A DNA stretch of 64,000 bases. It comes from JALYUM01 sp036688685. Lineage in GTDB: Bacteria > Pseudomonadota > Gammaproteobacteria > Burkholderiales > Burkholderiaceae_D. This document shows, piece after piece, positions 35,152-45,724 of the stretch (position 1 is the first letter of the stretch; the number at the start of each line of letters is the position of its first letter). The notes under the pieces were generated by a model that was not told where the DNA came from, made no database searches, and saw only the letters and a program-made list of their open reading frames with translations. A program made the translations under genes and the position numbers. Location of the stretch: contig NZ_JAQQPS010000011.1 in NCBI RefSeq assembly GCF_036688685.1, positions 62,001 through 126,000 of the forward strand. The letters are read 5' to 3'.

Positions 35152-36002
35152 CGGTTGCTCCGCGCCATCTGGATCAAACGCTCGAACAGGTGCACGTCCT
35201 GCTCGTTTTTCAGCAGCGCGCCATGCAGCGGCGGCACTACCATGCGCGCGTCCTTGCTGCGCAGCGCGTCAAGCGGAATGTCTTCGGCCAGCAGCAGTTT
35301 CAGCCAGTCCAGCAGTTCGGAGGTCGACGGCTTTTTCTTCAGGCCGGGCACATCGCGCACCTCGTAAAAACTTAGCAAAGCCTGGGCCAGCAAGTCCTGT
35401 TTCAGGGTGGGATAGTGGACCTTGACGATCTGCTCCATCACGTCCTTGTCGGGGAACTTGATGTAATGGAAAAAGCAACGGCGCAGGAAGGCATCCGGTA
35501 ATTCTTTTTCATTGTTGGAGGTGATGATGACCAGCGGCCGGTGTTTCGCCACGACCATTTCGCGCGTCTCGTAGACGTAGAATTCCATGCGGTCGAGTTC
35601 GCGCAACAGGTCGTTCGGGAACTCGATGTCAGCCTTGTCGATTTCGTCGATCAGCAGCACCACCGGTTCGGGCGCGGTGAAGGCTTGCCACAGCACGCCC
35701 TTGACGATGTAGTTGTGGATGTCGCGCACGCGCTCGTCGCCCAGCTGCGAATCGCGCAGGCGCGAGACGGCGTCATACTCGTACAAACCCTGCTGGGCCT
35801 TGGTGGTGGACTTGATGTGCCATTGCATCAGCGGGCGGTCGAGGGCGGCGGCGACTTCCTCGGCCAGCATGGTTTTGCCGGTGCCCGGCTCGCCCTTGAT
35901 GAGCAGCGGACGCTGCAGGGTAAGGGCGGCGTTGACGGCCAGTTTCAGGTCGGCGGTGGCGACGTAGCTGTCGCTGCCTTCGAAGCGGGTGTTTGCTTGC
36001 AT
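35148..36002 (-). CDS. MoxR-family AAA ATPase
   Basis: The 284-residue ATPase has Walker A GEPGTGKTM near residue 37, Walker B LLIDEIDKAD near 100, and the MoxR segment FYVYETREMVVAKHRPLVIITSN with sensor-1 Asn. MoxR proteins act as chaperones that remodel or load cofactors into vWA-partnered complexes, and the vWA gene is two genes downstream. ATG 36002 (MQANTRFEG) was preferred over the 15-codon longer reading. It is divergent from the cytochrome c genes. Confidence 0.9.
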   Translation of the reverse strand: MQANTRFEGSDSYVATADLKLAVNAALTLQRPLLIKGEPGTGKTMLAEEVAAALDRPLMQWHIKSTTKAQQGLYEYDAVSRLRDSQLGDERVRDIHNYIVKGVLWQAFTAPEPVVLLIDEIDKADIEFPNDLLRELDRMEFYVYETREMVVAKHRPLVIITSNNEKELPDAFLRRCFFHYIKFPDKDVMEQIVKVHYPTLKQDLLAQALLSFYEVRDVPGLKKKPSTSELLDWLKLLLAEDIPLDALRSKDARMVVPPLHGALLKNEQDVHLFERLIQMARSNR

Positions 36003-36177
36003 GCGGGCGTGCTCGAAAGGGGGGAACGGAGTTCGAGTATAAGCCAAACCAGGATGCTGCCACGCAGCACGCTAGTTTGTAGACTGGAATAGTGTCTTCA
36101 GATAGAATCGGCGGATTGCTGGTAGGTTTGCTAACTTTTTGCAGTTGCGGTAATTGAATCCTTTTACGATCGCCCAC

Positions 36178-36504
36178 ATGAAAAAAATCTATGCACTACT
36201 TGGCCTGTACGCCATCGCGCAGGCCGGCATCGCCGCCGAAATCATCGGCAACCCCAAGGCCGCACCAGCAAAAATTGAAATGTGCATCGGCTGTCACGCC
36301 ATCCCCGGCTACAAGGCCACGTTCCCCGAGGTGTACCCGGTGCCGATGATCGGCGGCCAGTCGGCCAAATACATCGAAGCGGCCCTGAATAGCTATAAAA
36401 AAGGCGACCGCAAACACCCGTCCATGAATGGCATTGCCGCCAGCCTGTCCGACCAGGACATCGCCGACGTGGCCGCCTATTATTCCCAGCAAGTCCGCAA
36501 ATAA
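36178..36504 (+). CDS. Periplasmic monohaem cytochrome c
   Basis: The 108-residue protein has a signal peptide (cleaved near AGIAAE), one haem-binding CIGCH motif near residue 36, and a distal Met in PSMNGIAASLSDQDIADVAAYYS, as in class I cytochromes of the cytochrome c553/c4 group. It is followed 11 bases later by a second cytochrome c gene. These two probably shuttle electrons to a terminal oxidase in the periplasm. Confidence 0.88.
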   Translation: MKKIYALLGLYAIAQAGIAAEIIGNPKAAPAKIEMCIGCHAIPGYKATFPEVYPVPMIGGQSAKYIEAALNSYKKGDRKHPSMNGIAASLSDQDIADVAAYYSQQVRK

Positions 36505-36515
36505 AGGGCAGCGCC

Positions 36516-36872
36516 ATGAAACGAATGATCATTGCGCTCGCAGTTGCGCTTCCATTGGGCGCGGTTTCTGTCAGTGCATCGGCGCGCGGGAATATCGCCA
36601 ACGGCGAGGCGCTGGCCAAAAAATATGCGTGTGCGTCGTGCCATGGCGCCGATTTCAACAAGGGCATCGACCCGACCTATCCGAAGCTGGCCGGGCAGCA
36701 CGCGGACTATTTGCAGCATGCGCTGCAGGCCTATAAACGGGGCGGCGCCAAACCGTATGGCCGGAATAACGCGATCATGGTGGGGATGGTGGCGCCGCTG
36801 TCGGACCGGGATATGGTCGACCTGGCGGCGTATCTGCATAGTTTGCCGGGGTCGCTGGTGGTGCAGCGCTGA
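36516..36872 (+). CDS. Periplasmic monohaem cytochrome c
   Basis: The 118-residue protein has a signal peptide (cleaved near VSASARG), a haem-binding CASCH motif near residue 39, KLAGQHADYLQHALQAYKRG, and Met ligand candidates in NAIMVGMVAPLSDRDMVDLAAYL. It resembles one half of cytochrome c4, so the two adjacent genes may act as a split pair. It lies 11 bases after the first cytochrome gene. Confidence 0.88.
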   Translation: MKRMIIALAVALPLGAVSVSASARGNIANGEALAKKYACASCHGADFNKGIDPTYPKLAGQHADYLQHALQAYKRGGAKPYGRNNAIMVGMVAPLSDRDMVDLAAYLHSLPGSLVVQR

Positions 36873-37002
36873 TCAGCCACCGGCAAGCCAGGGACTGACG
36901 CGCCGGCGGGCACAGCGTCGCATGTCTGGCAGGCGCCGCTCAGTTTATTGCCACTTGTAAATATAAGTATTACTATCGGCTGTCCAATCCGAGGTGATAC
37001 CC

Positions 37003-38936
37003 ATGAGCACAAGCGCAGCGCTGTCATTTTCTCCAGATGAAATCAGATTCATCGCCGACTTTCTGGCTGGCGCTGCCGATGAATTTTCCGAGCAGTCTTG
37101 CGACGAACTGTGCGTCCCGGCATCGCAGGCCAACCTGCAGGCGCTCGTCCCGGTCATCGCCTGGAAAATCGAGGAATATGGTGCCGAGTGGACCGGAGCG
37201 ACAACGCCGCAGGCCTATCTGGACAGCTTGACCACCGCGTCGGGCGAACTCGTTCTGCCGCACGAATGGGTGGCGGCTTTTTTTTCGTCACAATACAGCG
37301 AGGCGCTACCTGCCGAAATCAATGCCGCCGAAATCATGATTGTGGGCGAGGTCCTCGACGCGCGCGCTGAAATGCACGAAATCTGGGCTGACGACGACCC
37401 GGATACCGAGACGGAGCCGTTCACCTTGCCGCCGACCGATGCCAACAAAACTTTCATGGCCGCGGTATGTGCGTATCGGGGACGCAAGGCGCGCAGCCAA
37501 AAGATCATGGACGCCACGCGCCCGATCAGCGTGCGCATTGAGTGGGTCATGCGCTACCTGGCGTATCGCTGCAAAAGTCTGGCGGCCGGCGGCGATGCCG
37601 TTCGCATTGCCGCCACCGATGCTGCGCCGGCAGTCAATAGCGCCGGTATGCCGGTCCTTGTACGTCTTGGCATCGCGCCACGTTTTCCGGACGTCAAAAA
37701 TACCTCGCGCGTTACACGGTTAATTTCCCGCATTGGCAGGCGCACAATCTTTCTTTTCTCGCCACGTATGCGCAACAGGGTCCCGGTTTCGAATATCAGG
37801 AATATGTGCACGAAAAGAGCGACGTGTACCGAAACTGGGATGCACTGCATAACGTCGAACAATGCGCCATGATGTTGCGCTGGCATGCGATTCAGGTCGC
37901 GCTGGTGGCCAAACTGCCGAAACGCGCGACGTCGAAAGGTGTCAGCGCCTGTACCAAGCGGCTTGAAGCGTTGCGTAAAAATGCTCCCCATATCTATTCG
38001 CGCGCGGATCAGCCTGAAGTCAAGGAATTCAAAATTGCGCAGTATCTGCTGTACGACGAGGCATACACTCCGGCCGATGTCGAGCAGGCCATCCTGGACG
38101 CGCCCGGCATGACGTCCATTGCCCCAGCGCTAAGGCAGGCTTACGCGGCAAAAATCGTCAACGATGCTGCCATGGCACCCGCCACGCAGTGCTTCATCCA
38201 ATTGCGCGAGCAAGCACAGGATGGACTGGAAGCGTATCGGCAGGAAATCGGCAAGGATTGGACAATTCCATGGCGGCGCAGCGTGGCCTATCGATACTGC
38301 GCCATACAAATGGGCGCCTCGCTTCCACGACACATGCGCAGCACGCTGCAGGAATTTGTGCCGTCGATCGTGCATTGTTTGTTGCTCGGATGGCAGGACT
38401 GGGCGCTTGAACTCTTGCAACGATCGCACGACCGTCTGACGGATGGATTTGCCGTCCTGAGCAAGAAAAAGACCGAGGTCGACCGGCGTACGCAGTTATT
38501 CGTCCTGCGCTTGCTGGATCAATGGTTCGACAAAAAAAGGGAGGCCTATCCACCCCAGGCCTACGATGAGCCCATTTTTGAAGCAGTGCTTGCCCATTGG
38601 CGCCACCCAGATCCCGCGGCGCTTGCGCCCTTGCTGCTGGCGGCCTGCGACCGGCGTACGCATGCTGCGATCGGCAAAGGATATTCTCCCGACCTGGACC
38701 GCGACGCGTATTGGTACGACCCTTACGAGGTGTTGCTGGTCCTGCATTTGCGCCGTGAACTCGGTTTGTCGAATCCGGTACTGGACCATCTGGTCATGAA
38801 TACGCCGTTGGCAACCTTGCCGGCGCCAGCCGCGCGATTCGAGGAGACGTTACTGGACGGCATCCTGGCGCGCTTCAATGCGCAGTTTACGGCCCCGCCA
38901 GCACCCGAAGTCTTCGATCAATTCACGTTTGTTTGA
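37003..38936 (+). pseudogene. Unknown protein gene split by a one-base frameshift
   Basis: The 5' part (37003-37700) reads in frame from MSTSAALSFSPDEIRFIADFL after a GAGGTGATACCC ribosome site. The 3' part is open in another frame to 38936. At 37696-37700 there is a run of five A; adding one A joins FPDVK directly to KYLARYTVNFPHWQ and gives one continuous protein of about 644 residues. The 3' part is rich in helices and aromatic residues and shows no motif I know. So the gene is broken, read by slippage, or affected by a sequencing error. Taken as two ORFs, the second would start at 37806. Confidence 0.65.
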
Positions 38937-38976
38937 ACGGTGCTCGGCAGTGCCGTGAGCGCGAGGCGTGGCCCAT

Positions 38977-39396
38977 TTAGCGGCCCCGCACACACTCCAC
39001 ATACGCCCCGGTATCGGGCGGCACGCCGTTTTTCTGCGACGTCCAGATCATCTCCCCGAGGCACTCCATGATTTCATGGTGCGCATCGTGCTGCCCCAGT
39101 TTGCGCACCAGCGAGTCGTGCGCCGCCTTGATCCCGCGCGGCTGGTCGATTGACACCTGTTCGGCAATCGAGAGATGCATCGACAAGTGTAAAAATGGAT
39201 TGGCCTGTCCGCCTTCGACCGAGTAGTCGCGCGCAACGGCCGCGTCGGCGTCGGTCAATGCCTCGGCATATTCCGGGTGCTGGGCAATCCAGTCGGCCGC
39301 GATGGCATCCATGGGCGTGAGAATGTCGCCGCTTCTCTGCTTGCGGTAGGCTTCGCAAAAAAAGCGGCGTACGTCGTTTGACGAAGGTGTGAACAT
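38977..39396 (-). CDS. DUF1841-family protein
   Basis: The 139-residue protein starts MFTPSSNDVRRFFCEAY and contains NPFLHLSMHLSIAEQ and HDAHHEIMECLGEMIW, the signature segments of DUF1841, a conserved betaproteobacterial and gammaproteobacterial family of unknown function. It follows rppH by 7 bases, so the two form a unit, a common arrangement in betaproteobacteria. Confidence 0.85.
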   Translation of the reverse strand: MFTPSSNDVRRFFCEAYRKQRSGDILTPMDAIAADWIAQHPEYAEALTDADAAVARDYSVEGGQANPFLHLSMHLSIAEQVSIDQPRGIKAAHDSLVRKLGQHDAHHEIMECLGEMIWTSQKNGVPPDTGAYVECVRGR

Positions 39397-39403
39397 CAGG
39401 CCA

Positions 39404-40030
39404 TCACTCCTTTGCCTGCACCAGCAAGGTCGGCTCAAGCGCTGCCAGCGGTGTATCAGCGGCAAGCGCCGCGTCTGGCGCGGCCGGGCGCGGTGCGTGC
39501 GGCTGGCGCAGGTAGCGCGCCGTGTGGCGCCGTTCCTGGGCCTGGCCGCCATGCACCGGCCACGTCAGGAAGCGCGACAGTTCCTGCAGCGCGCGCTGGT
39601 ACACGTCGCGCTTGAACTCGATCACCACATCCAGCGGTACCCAGTAGTCATGCCAGCGCCAGGCGTCGAACTCGGGATGGTCGGTCAGGCGCAGGTTCAC
39701 TTCGCTGTCGCGCGCAGCCATGCGCAGCAAGAACCAGATTTGCTTTTGCCCACGGTAATGCCCGCGAATTTCACGCTTGATGAAATGGTCCGGTACCTCA
39801 TAGCGCAGCCAGTCGCGCGTGCGGCCGACGATTTTGACGTGTTCGGCACGTAGCCCGATTTCTTCCTCGAGTTCGCGGTACATTGCCTGCTCGGGTGTCT
39901 CGCCATATTTGATGCCCCCTTGCGGGAATTGCCACGAGTGCTCACGTACCCGCTTGCCCCACCACACCTCGTTATGGGCGTTTAGCAGGATGATGCCGAC
40001 GTTGGGTCGAAACCCTTCACGGTCGAGCAT
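39404..40030 (-). CDS. rppH: RNA pyrophosphohydrolase
   Basis: The 208-residue Nudix enzyme removes pyrophosphate from the 5' end of mRNA and so starts decay. It begins MLDREGFRPNVGIIL and carries the Nudix box GGIKYGETPEQAMYRELEEEIGL near residues 38-60, with the three catalytic Glu. The last 50 residues form a Pro/Ala/Arg-rich tail typical of betaproteobacterial RppH. It is divergent from proS. Confidence 0.93.
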   Translation of the reverse strand: MLDREGFRPNVGIILLNAHNEVWWGKRVREHSWQFPQGGIKYGETPEQAMYRELEEEIGLRAEHVKIVGRTRDWLRYEVPDHFIKREIRGHYRGQKQIWFLLRMAARDSEVNLRLTDHPEFDAWRWHDYWVPLDVVIEFKRDVYQRALQELSRFLTWPVHGGQAQERRHTARYLRQPHAPRPAAPDAALAADTPLAALEPTLLVQAKE

Positions 40031-40245
40031 AAAACACCTCGAAACTTTCTGCGGCTGGGTCGTCTGTTACATTTTTACCTATAAATCCGGCGAAGGCATG
40101 CACCCCCGCACCAGCTTCAACCCTGAAAAAGCGCTGTAAACCACGTCGATCGGACCCATTTGTATAAAGATTGGACGCATCAGCCAGCTAATCCTTTAAA
40201 ATTAGGTCGATTATAACTCTCTCTTTTTAAAAAGAATTCATCGAT

Positions 40246-41978
<1,733 letters not shown>

Positions 41979-41979
<1 letters not shown>

Positions 41980-42596
41980 TGCGCAAGCCTCTGCGGTGGA
42001 TCGCTGGCGCTGCCATGCTGCTTGCTGCGTCCTGGGTCGTGCCGGCCCAGGCCGGCAACCAGAAGGAAGAGCAGATGGCCGACTCGGTGCGCGTGGCCCT
42101 GGCCAACGCGATCGCCGACGCGCGTCCGCCGAAGCCGTCGTTTCGCGACGAGACGGCGCAGATCCGCTACCAGCTGTGGTTCAACACGATGTCGGAGCGG
42201 CTCAAAAAACGCCTGCCCGACGTCCAGTCGCGCACCGAATTTCTCGAAGTGGCGTGGTACGAAGCCACCCGCGCCGGGCTCGATCCCGGGTTGGTGCTGG
42301 GGCTGATCCAGGTCGAGTCGGCGTACCGCAAATATGCCGTCTCGCTGGTTGGCGCACGCGGCTACATGCAGGTGATGCCATTCTGGACCGGCGTCATCGG
42401 CGACAACGACCGCCGCAAACTGTTCCACATGCAGACCAATCTGCGCTATGGCTGCGCGATTTTGCGGATGTACCTCGACCAGGAAAAGGGCAACCTGTAC
42501 CTGGCGCTGGGGCGCTATAACGGCAGCCGCGGGCGGCCGGAGTATCCGAATGCGGTGCTGGCGGCGTGGAAGAAGTGGGAAATGCCGGGAGGCTGA
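41979..42596 (+). CDS. Exported lytic transglycosylase (SLT family)
   Basis: The 205-residue protein has a signal peptide (cleaved near PAQAGN) and an SLT domain with catalytic Glu in GLIQVESAYRKYAV, followed by GARGYMQVMPFW and a C-terminal LALGRYNGSRGRPEYP. It cuts the peptidoglycan glycan strand in the periplasm. The ATG overlaps the proS stop (TGATG), so translation is probably coupled; a GTG three bases upstream is also possible. Confidence 0.88.
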
Positions 42597-42642
42597 TGCT
42601 GGCCTCACAGCCCGCCGCGTTATGCTTGCGCAGGCAATCCAG

Positions 42643-43314
42643 TCAAATCGTCCCCAGCGCCCTTTTCAGGGCCGCATGCGCGCCACCCTCGACCACGCTG
42701 TTGTGTGACACCACGACCCGCTGCACCGGCCACGCCAGCACCTGCAATGCGCTGGTCCTGGCCGCGGCCTTGTCCTGCACCAGCAAGCGTATCGTGCGCG
42801 GCACCGTCAGCGTGTCGCGCACGCCCGTCAGGCGCGCGAACAGCGTCTCCTTCCAGCCCAGCGGCCCGGTCCACATCTGGCAGACATCGGTGAAAATTGC
42901 AGTGTTTGACGCGGTGTGAAAAAACACGGTCTCGTTCAGGCGCGGGATGCCCGCCATGAACACCTGCTCGATTTGGCCGGCCCACGCCGGCGGGGCGGTC
43001 GGGGGCAACGCGGTCATTGTCAGGTCGGGCCGTTTCTGTTCCAGTCCCGGGGCGCCGAACAGGCGCGCCTGCGGGTACAGGGCCAGCGCCTTTTTGGCGA
43101 ACAGGTGGTGCACCTTGTTGGGTGCGACCACATAGTGCACCGGCCCGATCGCGTCCAGTTCGGCGCGCAATGCGTCGTCGATCAGGATCGGCGAATGCAG
43201 CCACAAGGCGCCGTCGGCCAGTTGCACCACCGTCATGCGTGCGCACATGGCCAGGCCGGCCACTTCAAAACCGCGCTGGGCATGCCAGATGCCGGAGGCG
43301 ATAGGGATCAGCAT
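42643..43314 (-). CDS. DUF4336 domain protein
   Basis: The 223-residue protein has DUF4336 features: GFEVAGLAMCARMTVVQL, GALWLHSPILIDDAL, HYVVAPNKVHHLFAKKA and a late VVVSHNSVVEG. The fold is related to metallo-beta-lactamases but the full zinc motif is not present. The function is unknown. ATG 43314 follows CACGGAGATTCTT, which decides the start over one eight codons upstream. It is convergent with the transglycosylase gene. Confidence 0.8.
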   Translation of the reverse strand: MLIPIASGIWHAQRGFEVAGLAMCARMTVVQLADGALWLHSPILIDDALRAELDAIGPVHYVVAPNKVHHLFAKKALALYPQARLFGAPGLEQKRPDLTMTALPPTAPPAWAGQIEQVFMAGIPRLNETVFFHTASNTAIFTDVCQMWTGPLGWKETLFARLTGVRDTLTVPRTIRLLVQDKAAARTSALQVLAWPVQRVVVSHNSVVEGGAHAALKRALGTI

Positions 43315-43336
43315 AAGAATCTCCGTGTTGGATAAC

Positions 43337-43365
43337 AAAAAGCCCCAGTCGAAACCGGGGCTTTT
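43337..43365 (-). terminator. Rho-independent terminator after the SWIB gene
   Basis: AAAAGCCCC and GGGGCTTTT form a 9-bp stem with an 11-base loop, giving a T-run on the minus strand 36 bases after the SWIB gene stop. Confidence 0.85.
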
Positions 43366-43400
43366 CTAAAAATGCGGCGCAGGATAAAACTGCGCGATTT

Positions 43401-43850
43401 TTATTTCAGGTGATCGGAAATGAGCTTGGTCATTTCGAACATCGATACTTGGGCCTTGCCACCGAAAACGGCTTTCAGCTTGTCGTCCGCGTTGATCATG
43501 CGACGGTTAGCCGCGTCTTGCAGATCAAGCTTCTTGATGTAATCCCAGACTTTTTTGGTGACTTCGGTGCGTGGCAGCGGAGTCGAACCAACCACTTCGG
43601 CCAATGGACCCGATGGGGTCATGGCTTTCATGAAGGCTGCATTTGGCTTGCGTGGTGCTGCTGCCGGTTTTTTTGCTGCGGCGGCTTTTGGTGCGGCTGC
43701 TTTGGCTGGCGCTGCGGCTTTTTTAGCTGCAGGCTTGGCTGCTGCGGCCGGCTTGGCGGCTGCTTTGGCTGGCGCTGCGGCTGGCTTTGCGGCCGGCTTC
43801 GCAGCTGGCTTCTTCGCCTCTGCTGCTGGGGTTTTTTTGGCTGTTGCCAT
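43401..43850 (-). CDS. SWIB/MDM2-domain protein with histone H1-like tail
   Basis: The 149-residue protein has an N-terminal tail of about 70 residues made almost only of Ala, Lys and Pro (repeats like KPAAKPAA and KAAAPKA), then a SWIB domain (SGPLAEVVGSTPLPRTEVTKKVWDYIKKLDLQD; ADDKLKAVFGGK; MFEMTKLISDHL). SWIB domains are best known from eukaryotic chromatin remodellers and also occur in Chlamydia and some proteobacteria. The tail resembles bacterial histone H1-like DNA-binding proteins. Nucleoid binding is therefore plausible. It is monocistronic with a clear terminator. Confidence 0.88.
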   Translation of the reverse strand: MATAKKTPAAEAKKPAAKPAAKPAAAPAKAAAKPAAAAKPAAKKAAAPAKAAAPKAAAAKKPAAAPRKPNAAFMKAMTPSGPLAEVVGSTPLPRTEVTKKVWDYIKKLDLQDAANRRMINADDKLKAVFGGKAQVSMFEMTKLISDHLK

Positions 43851-44017
43851 CTTCTAGCCTCCTAAACGAACACATGGGGAAATTGCGCAATTCATCGCAC
43901 GGCTTATATTGGTTGCCTTTTACTGTTCATGCAAGTGTTTTTCACCATTTTTATACGAGAAAGCGCGCCAACTGACAGATGGGCTGAAAAGAAGGCGCTA
44001 CAGAGGGGAAAAGCGAT

Positions 44018-44058
44018 AAAAAAACGCCACCGGAACAGGATTCGGGTGGCGTTTTTTT
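44018..44058. terminator. Bidirectional Rho-independent terminator after ffh
   Basis: A-run, ACGCCAC, a 15-base loop, GTGGCGT, then a T-run. It lies 50 bases beyond the ffh stop and is symmetrical, so it can work on both strands. Confidence 0.88.
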
Positions 44059-44107
44059 ATGCGGATCGCGCCGCTGTTTTATCGCGCAATTCGGCTCAGT
44101 TTATGGA

Positions 44108-45475
44108 TTAGCGCATGCCAGGCATCATGCCCTTCATCCCGCGCATCATCTTCATCATGCCGCCGCCTTTGAGCTTTTTCATCATGGTCTGCATCTGGTC
44201 GTATTGCGCCAGCATGCGATTGACTTCCTGCACCTGCACGCCGGCGCCGGCGGCGATGCGGCGTTTGCGCGTCGCTTTAATGAGTTCAGGCTTGGCCCGT
44301 TCGGCCGGCGTCATCGAGTCGATGATGCCCACCATGCGGCGCACCTGTTTGTCGGCCTGGTCCATATTGGCGCCGCCGGCCGCTTGCTGGAACTGGGCCG
44401 GCAGCTTGTCCATCAGGCTGGCCATGCCGCCCATTTTCTTCATCTGCCCGAGCTGGGCTTTGAAGTCGTTCATGTCGAAGCGCCCGCCGACCTTGATCTT
44501 GTTGGCCAGGTCGGCTGCCGCTTTCGAATCGACGCCTTTACGCGCTTCTTCGACCAGCGCCAGGATATCGCCCATGCCCAGAATGCGATTGGCCATGCGC
44601 TGCGCGTCGAACGCTTCGAGGCCGTCGAGCTTTTCCGAGACGCCGGCGAACTTGATCGGCTTGCCGGTGATGTGGCGCACCGACAGGGCCGCACCGCCGC
44701 GCGAATCGCCATCGAGCTTGGTCAGCACGATACCGGTCAGGGGCAGGGCGTCGGCAAACGCCTTGGCCGTGTTGATGGCATCCTGGCCCAGCATGGCGTC
44801 GACCACGAACAACGTTTCGATCGGTTTCACGGCCGCGTGCACGGCGCTGATTTCCTGCATCATCGCTTCGTCGATACCGAGGCGGCCGGCGGTGTCGATG
44901 ATCAGCACATCGTGATAGTGTTTCTTGGCCCAGTCCAGCGCGGCCAGGGCGATGTCGACCGGTTTGTCGGCGCTGGTGGACGGGAAGAAGTCGGCGCCCA
45001 CTTGTTTGGTCACCGATTCGAGCTGGGCGATGGCGGCGGGACGGTAGACGTCGGCCGACACGGTCAGCACTTTCTTCTTTTTCTCTTCGCGCAGGTATTT
45101 AGCGAGTTTGCCGACGGTGGTGGTTTTACCGACACCCTGCAAACCGGCCATCAGGATGATCGCCGGCGGCTGCTGCGCAAACGACAGCTGCGACGCTTCC
45201 GGACCGAGATCGGCACCCATCAGGGCGCCCAGTTCGCGCTGGACCACGCCGACCAGGGCCTGGCCTGGCGAGAGCGAGCCGATGACTTCTTCGCCGAGGG
45301 CCTTTTCCTTGACCTTGCCGATGAATTCGCGCACGGCCGGCAGGGCCACGTCGGCCTCGAGCAGCGCCAGGCGCACTTCGCGCAGCATTTCCGCGGTATT
45401 CGCTTCGGTCAGACGCGCTTCGCCGCGCATCGTCTTGACGACCTTGGCAAGGCGTTGGGTTAAGTTATCTAGCAT
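44108..45475 (-). CDS. ffh: Signal recognition particle protein Ffh
   Basis: The 455-residue GTPase binds 4.5S RNA and signal sequences of nascent membrane proteins. It has an N-domain (to about 90), the G-domain with P-loop GLQGVGKTTTVGKL, DTAGRLGIDE and TKLDGDSRGGAAL, and a Met-rich M-domain ending KGMMPGMR. Length is standard. The gene order ffh next to ypjD is common in proteobacteria; here an ABC transporter operon lies between them. Confidence 0.97.
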   Translation of the reverse strand: MLDNLTQRLAKVVKTMRGEARLTEANTAEMLREVRLALLEADVALPAVREFIGKVKEKALGEEVIGSLSPGQALVGVVQRELGALMGADLGPEASQLSFAQQPPAIILMAGLQGVGKTTTVGKLAKYLREEKKKKVLTVSADVYRPAAIAQLESVTKQVGADFFPSTSADKPVDIALAALDWAKKHYHDVLIIDTAGRLGIDEAMMQEISAVHAAVKPIETLFVVDAMLGQDAINTAKAFADALPLTGIVLTKLDGDSRGGAALSVRHITGKPIKFAGVSEKLDGLEAFDAQRMANRILGMGDILALVEEARKGVDSKAAADLANKIKVGGRFDMNDFKAQLGQMKKMGGMASLMDKLPAQFQQAAGGANMDQADKQVRRMVGIIDSMTPAERAKPELIKATRKRRIAAGAGVQVQEVNRMLAQYDQMQTMMKKLKGGGMMKMMRGMKGMMPGMR

Positions 45476-45597
45476 GATCTACCTGACTATCAATTAGTGG
45501 AGCGCATAAAACGGCCATTTTACTCTATGTGCCCAGTCTCTCCGGGCCAGTGGCTGGGTGGGTTTGTCTTTTTTACGTCAGCTTTGGCTAGATCAAT

Positions 45598-45613
45598 ATT
45601 TCCTTATGGAAAT
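45598..45613. promoter_or_regulatory. Inverted repeat upstream of the ABC transporter operon
   Basis: ATTTCC TTAT GGAAAT is a 6-bp perfect inverted repeat with a 4-base spacer, about 110 bases upstream of the substrate-binding protein gene. It could be a regulator site; no regulator gene adjoins. Confidence 0.3.
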
Positions 45614-45724
45614 GATTTCACGCGCTTGAAACGGTGCGGTTTCCATGCATAATGGCCCTGGCATAAAGTCGGCGCCAGCATATATGGCTTGCTTGCACTT
45701 ACACGATCAGCGGAGATTGAGGCA

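Noticed and set aside
37340..37723. Separate gene in the third frame across the frameshift
   Set aside because: Arg/Ser/Trp-rich translation typical of a shadow frame; the other two frames join cleanly.
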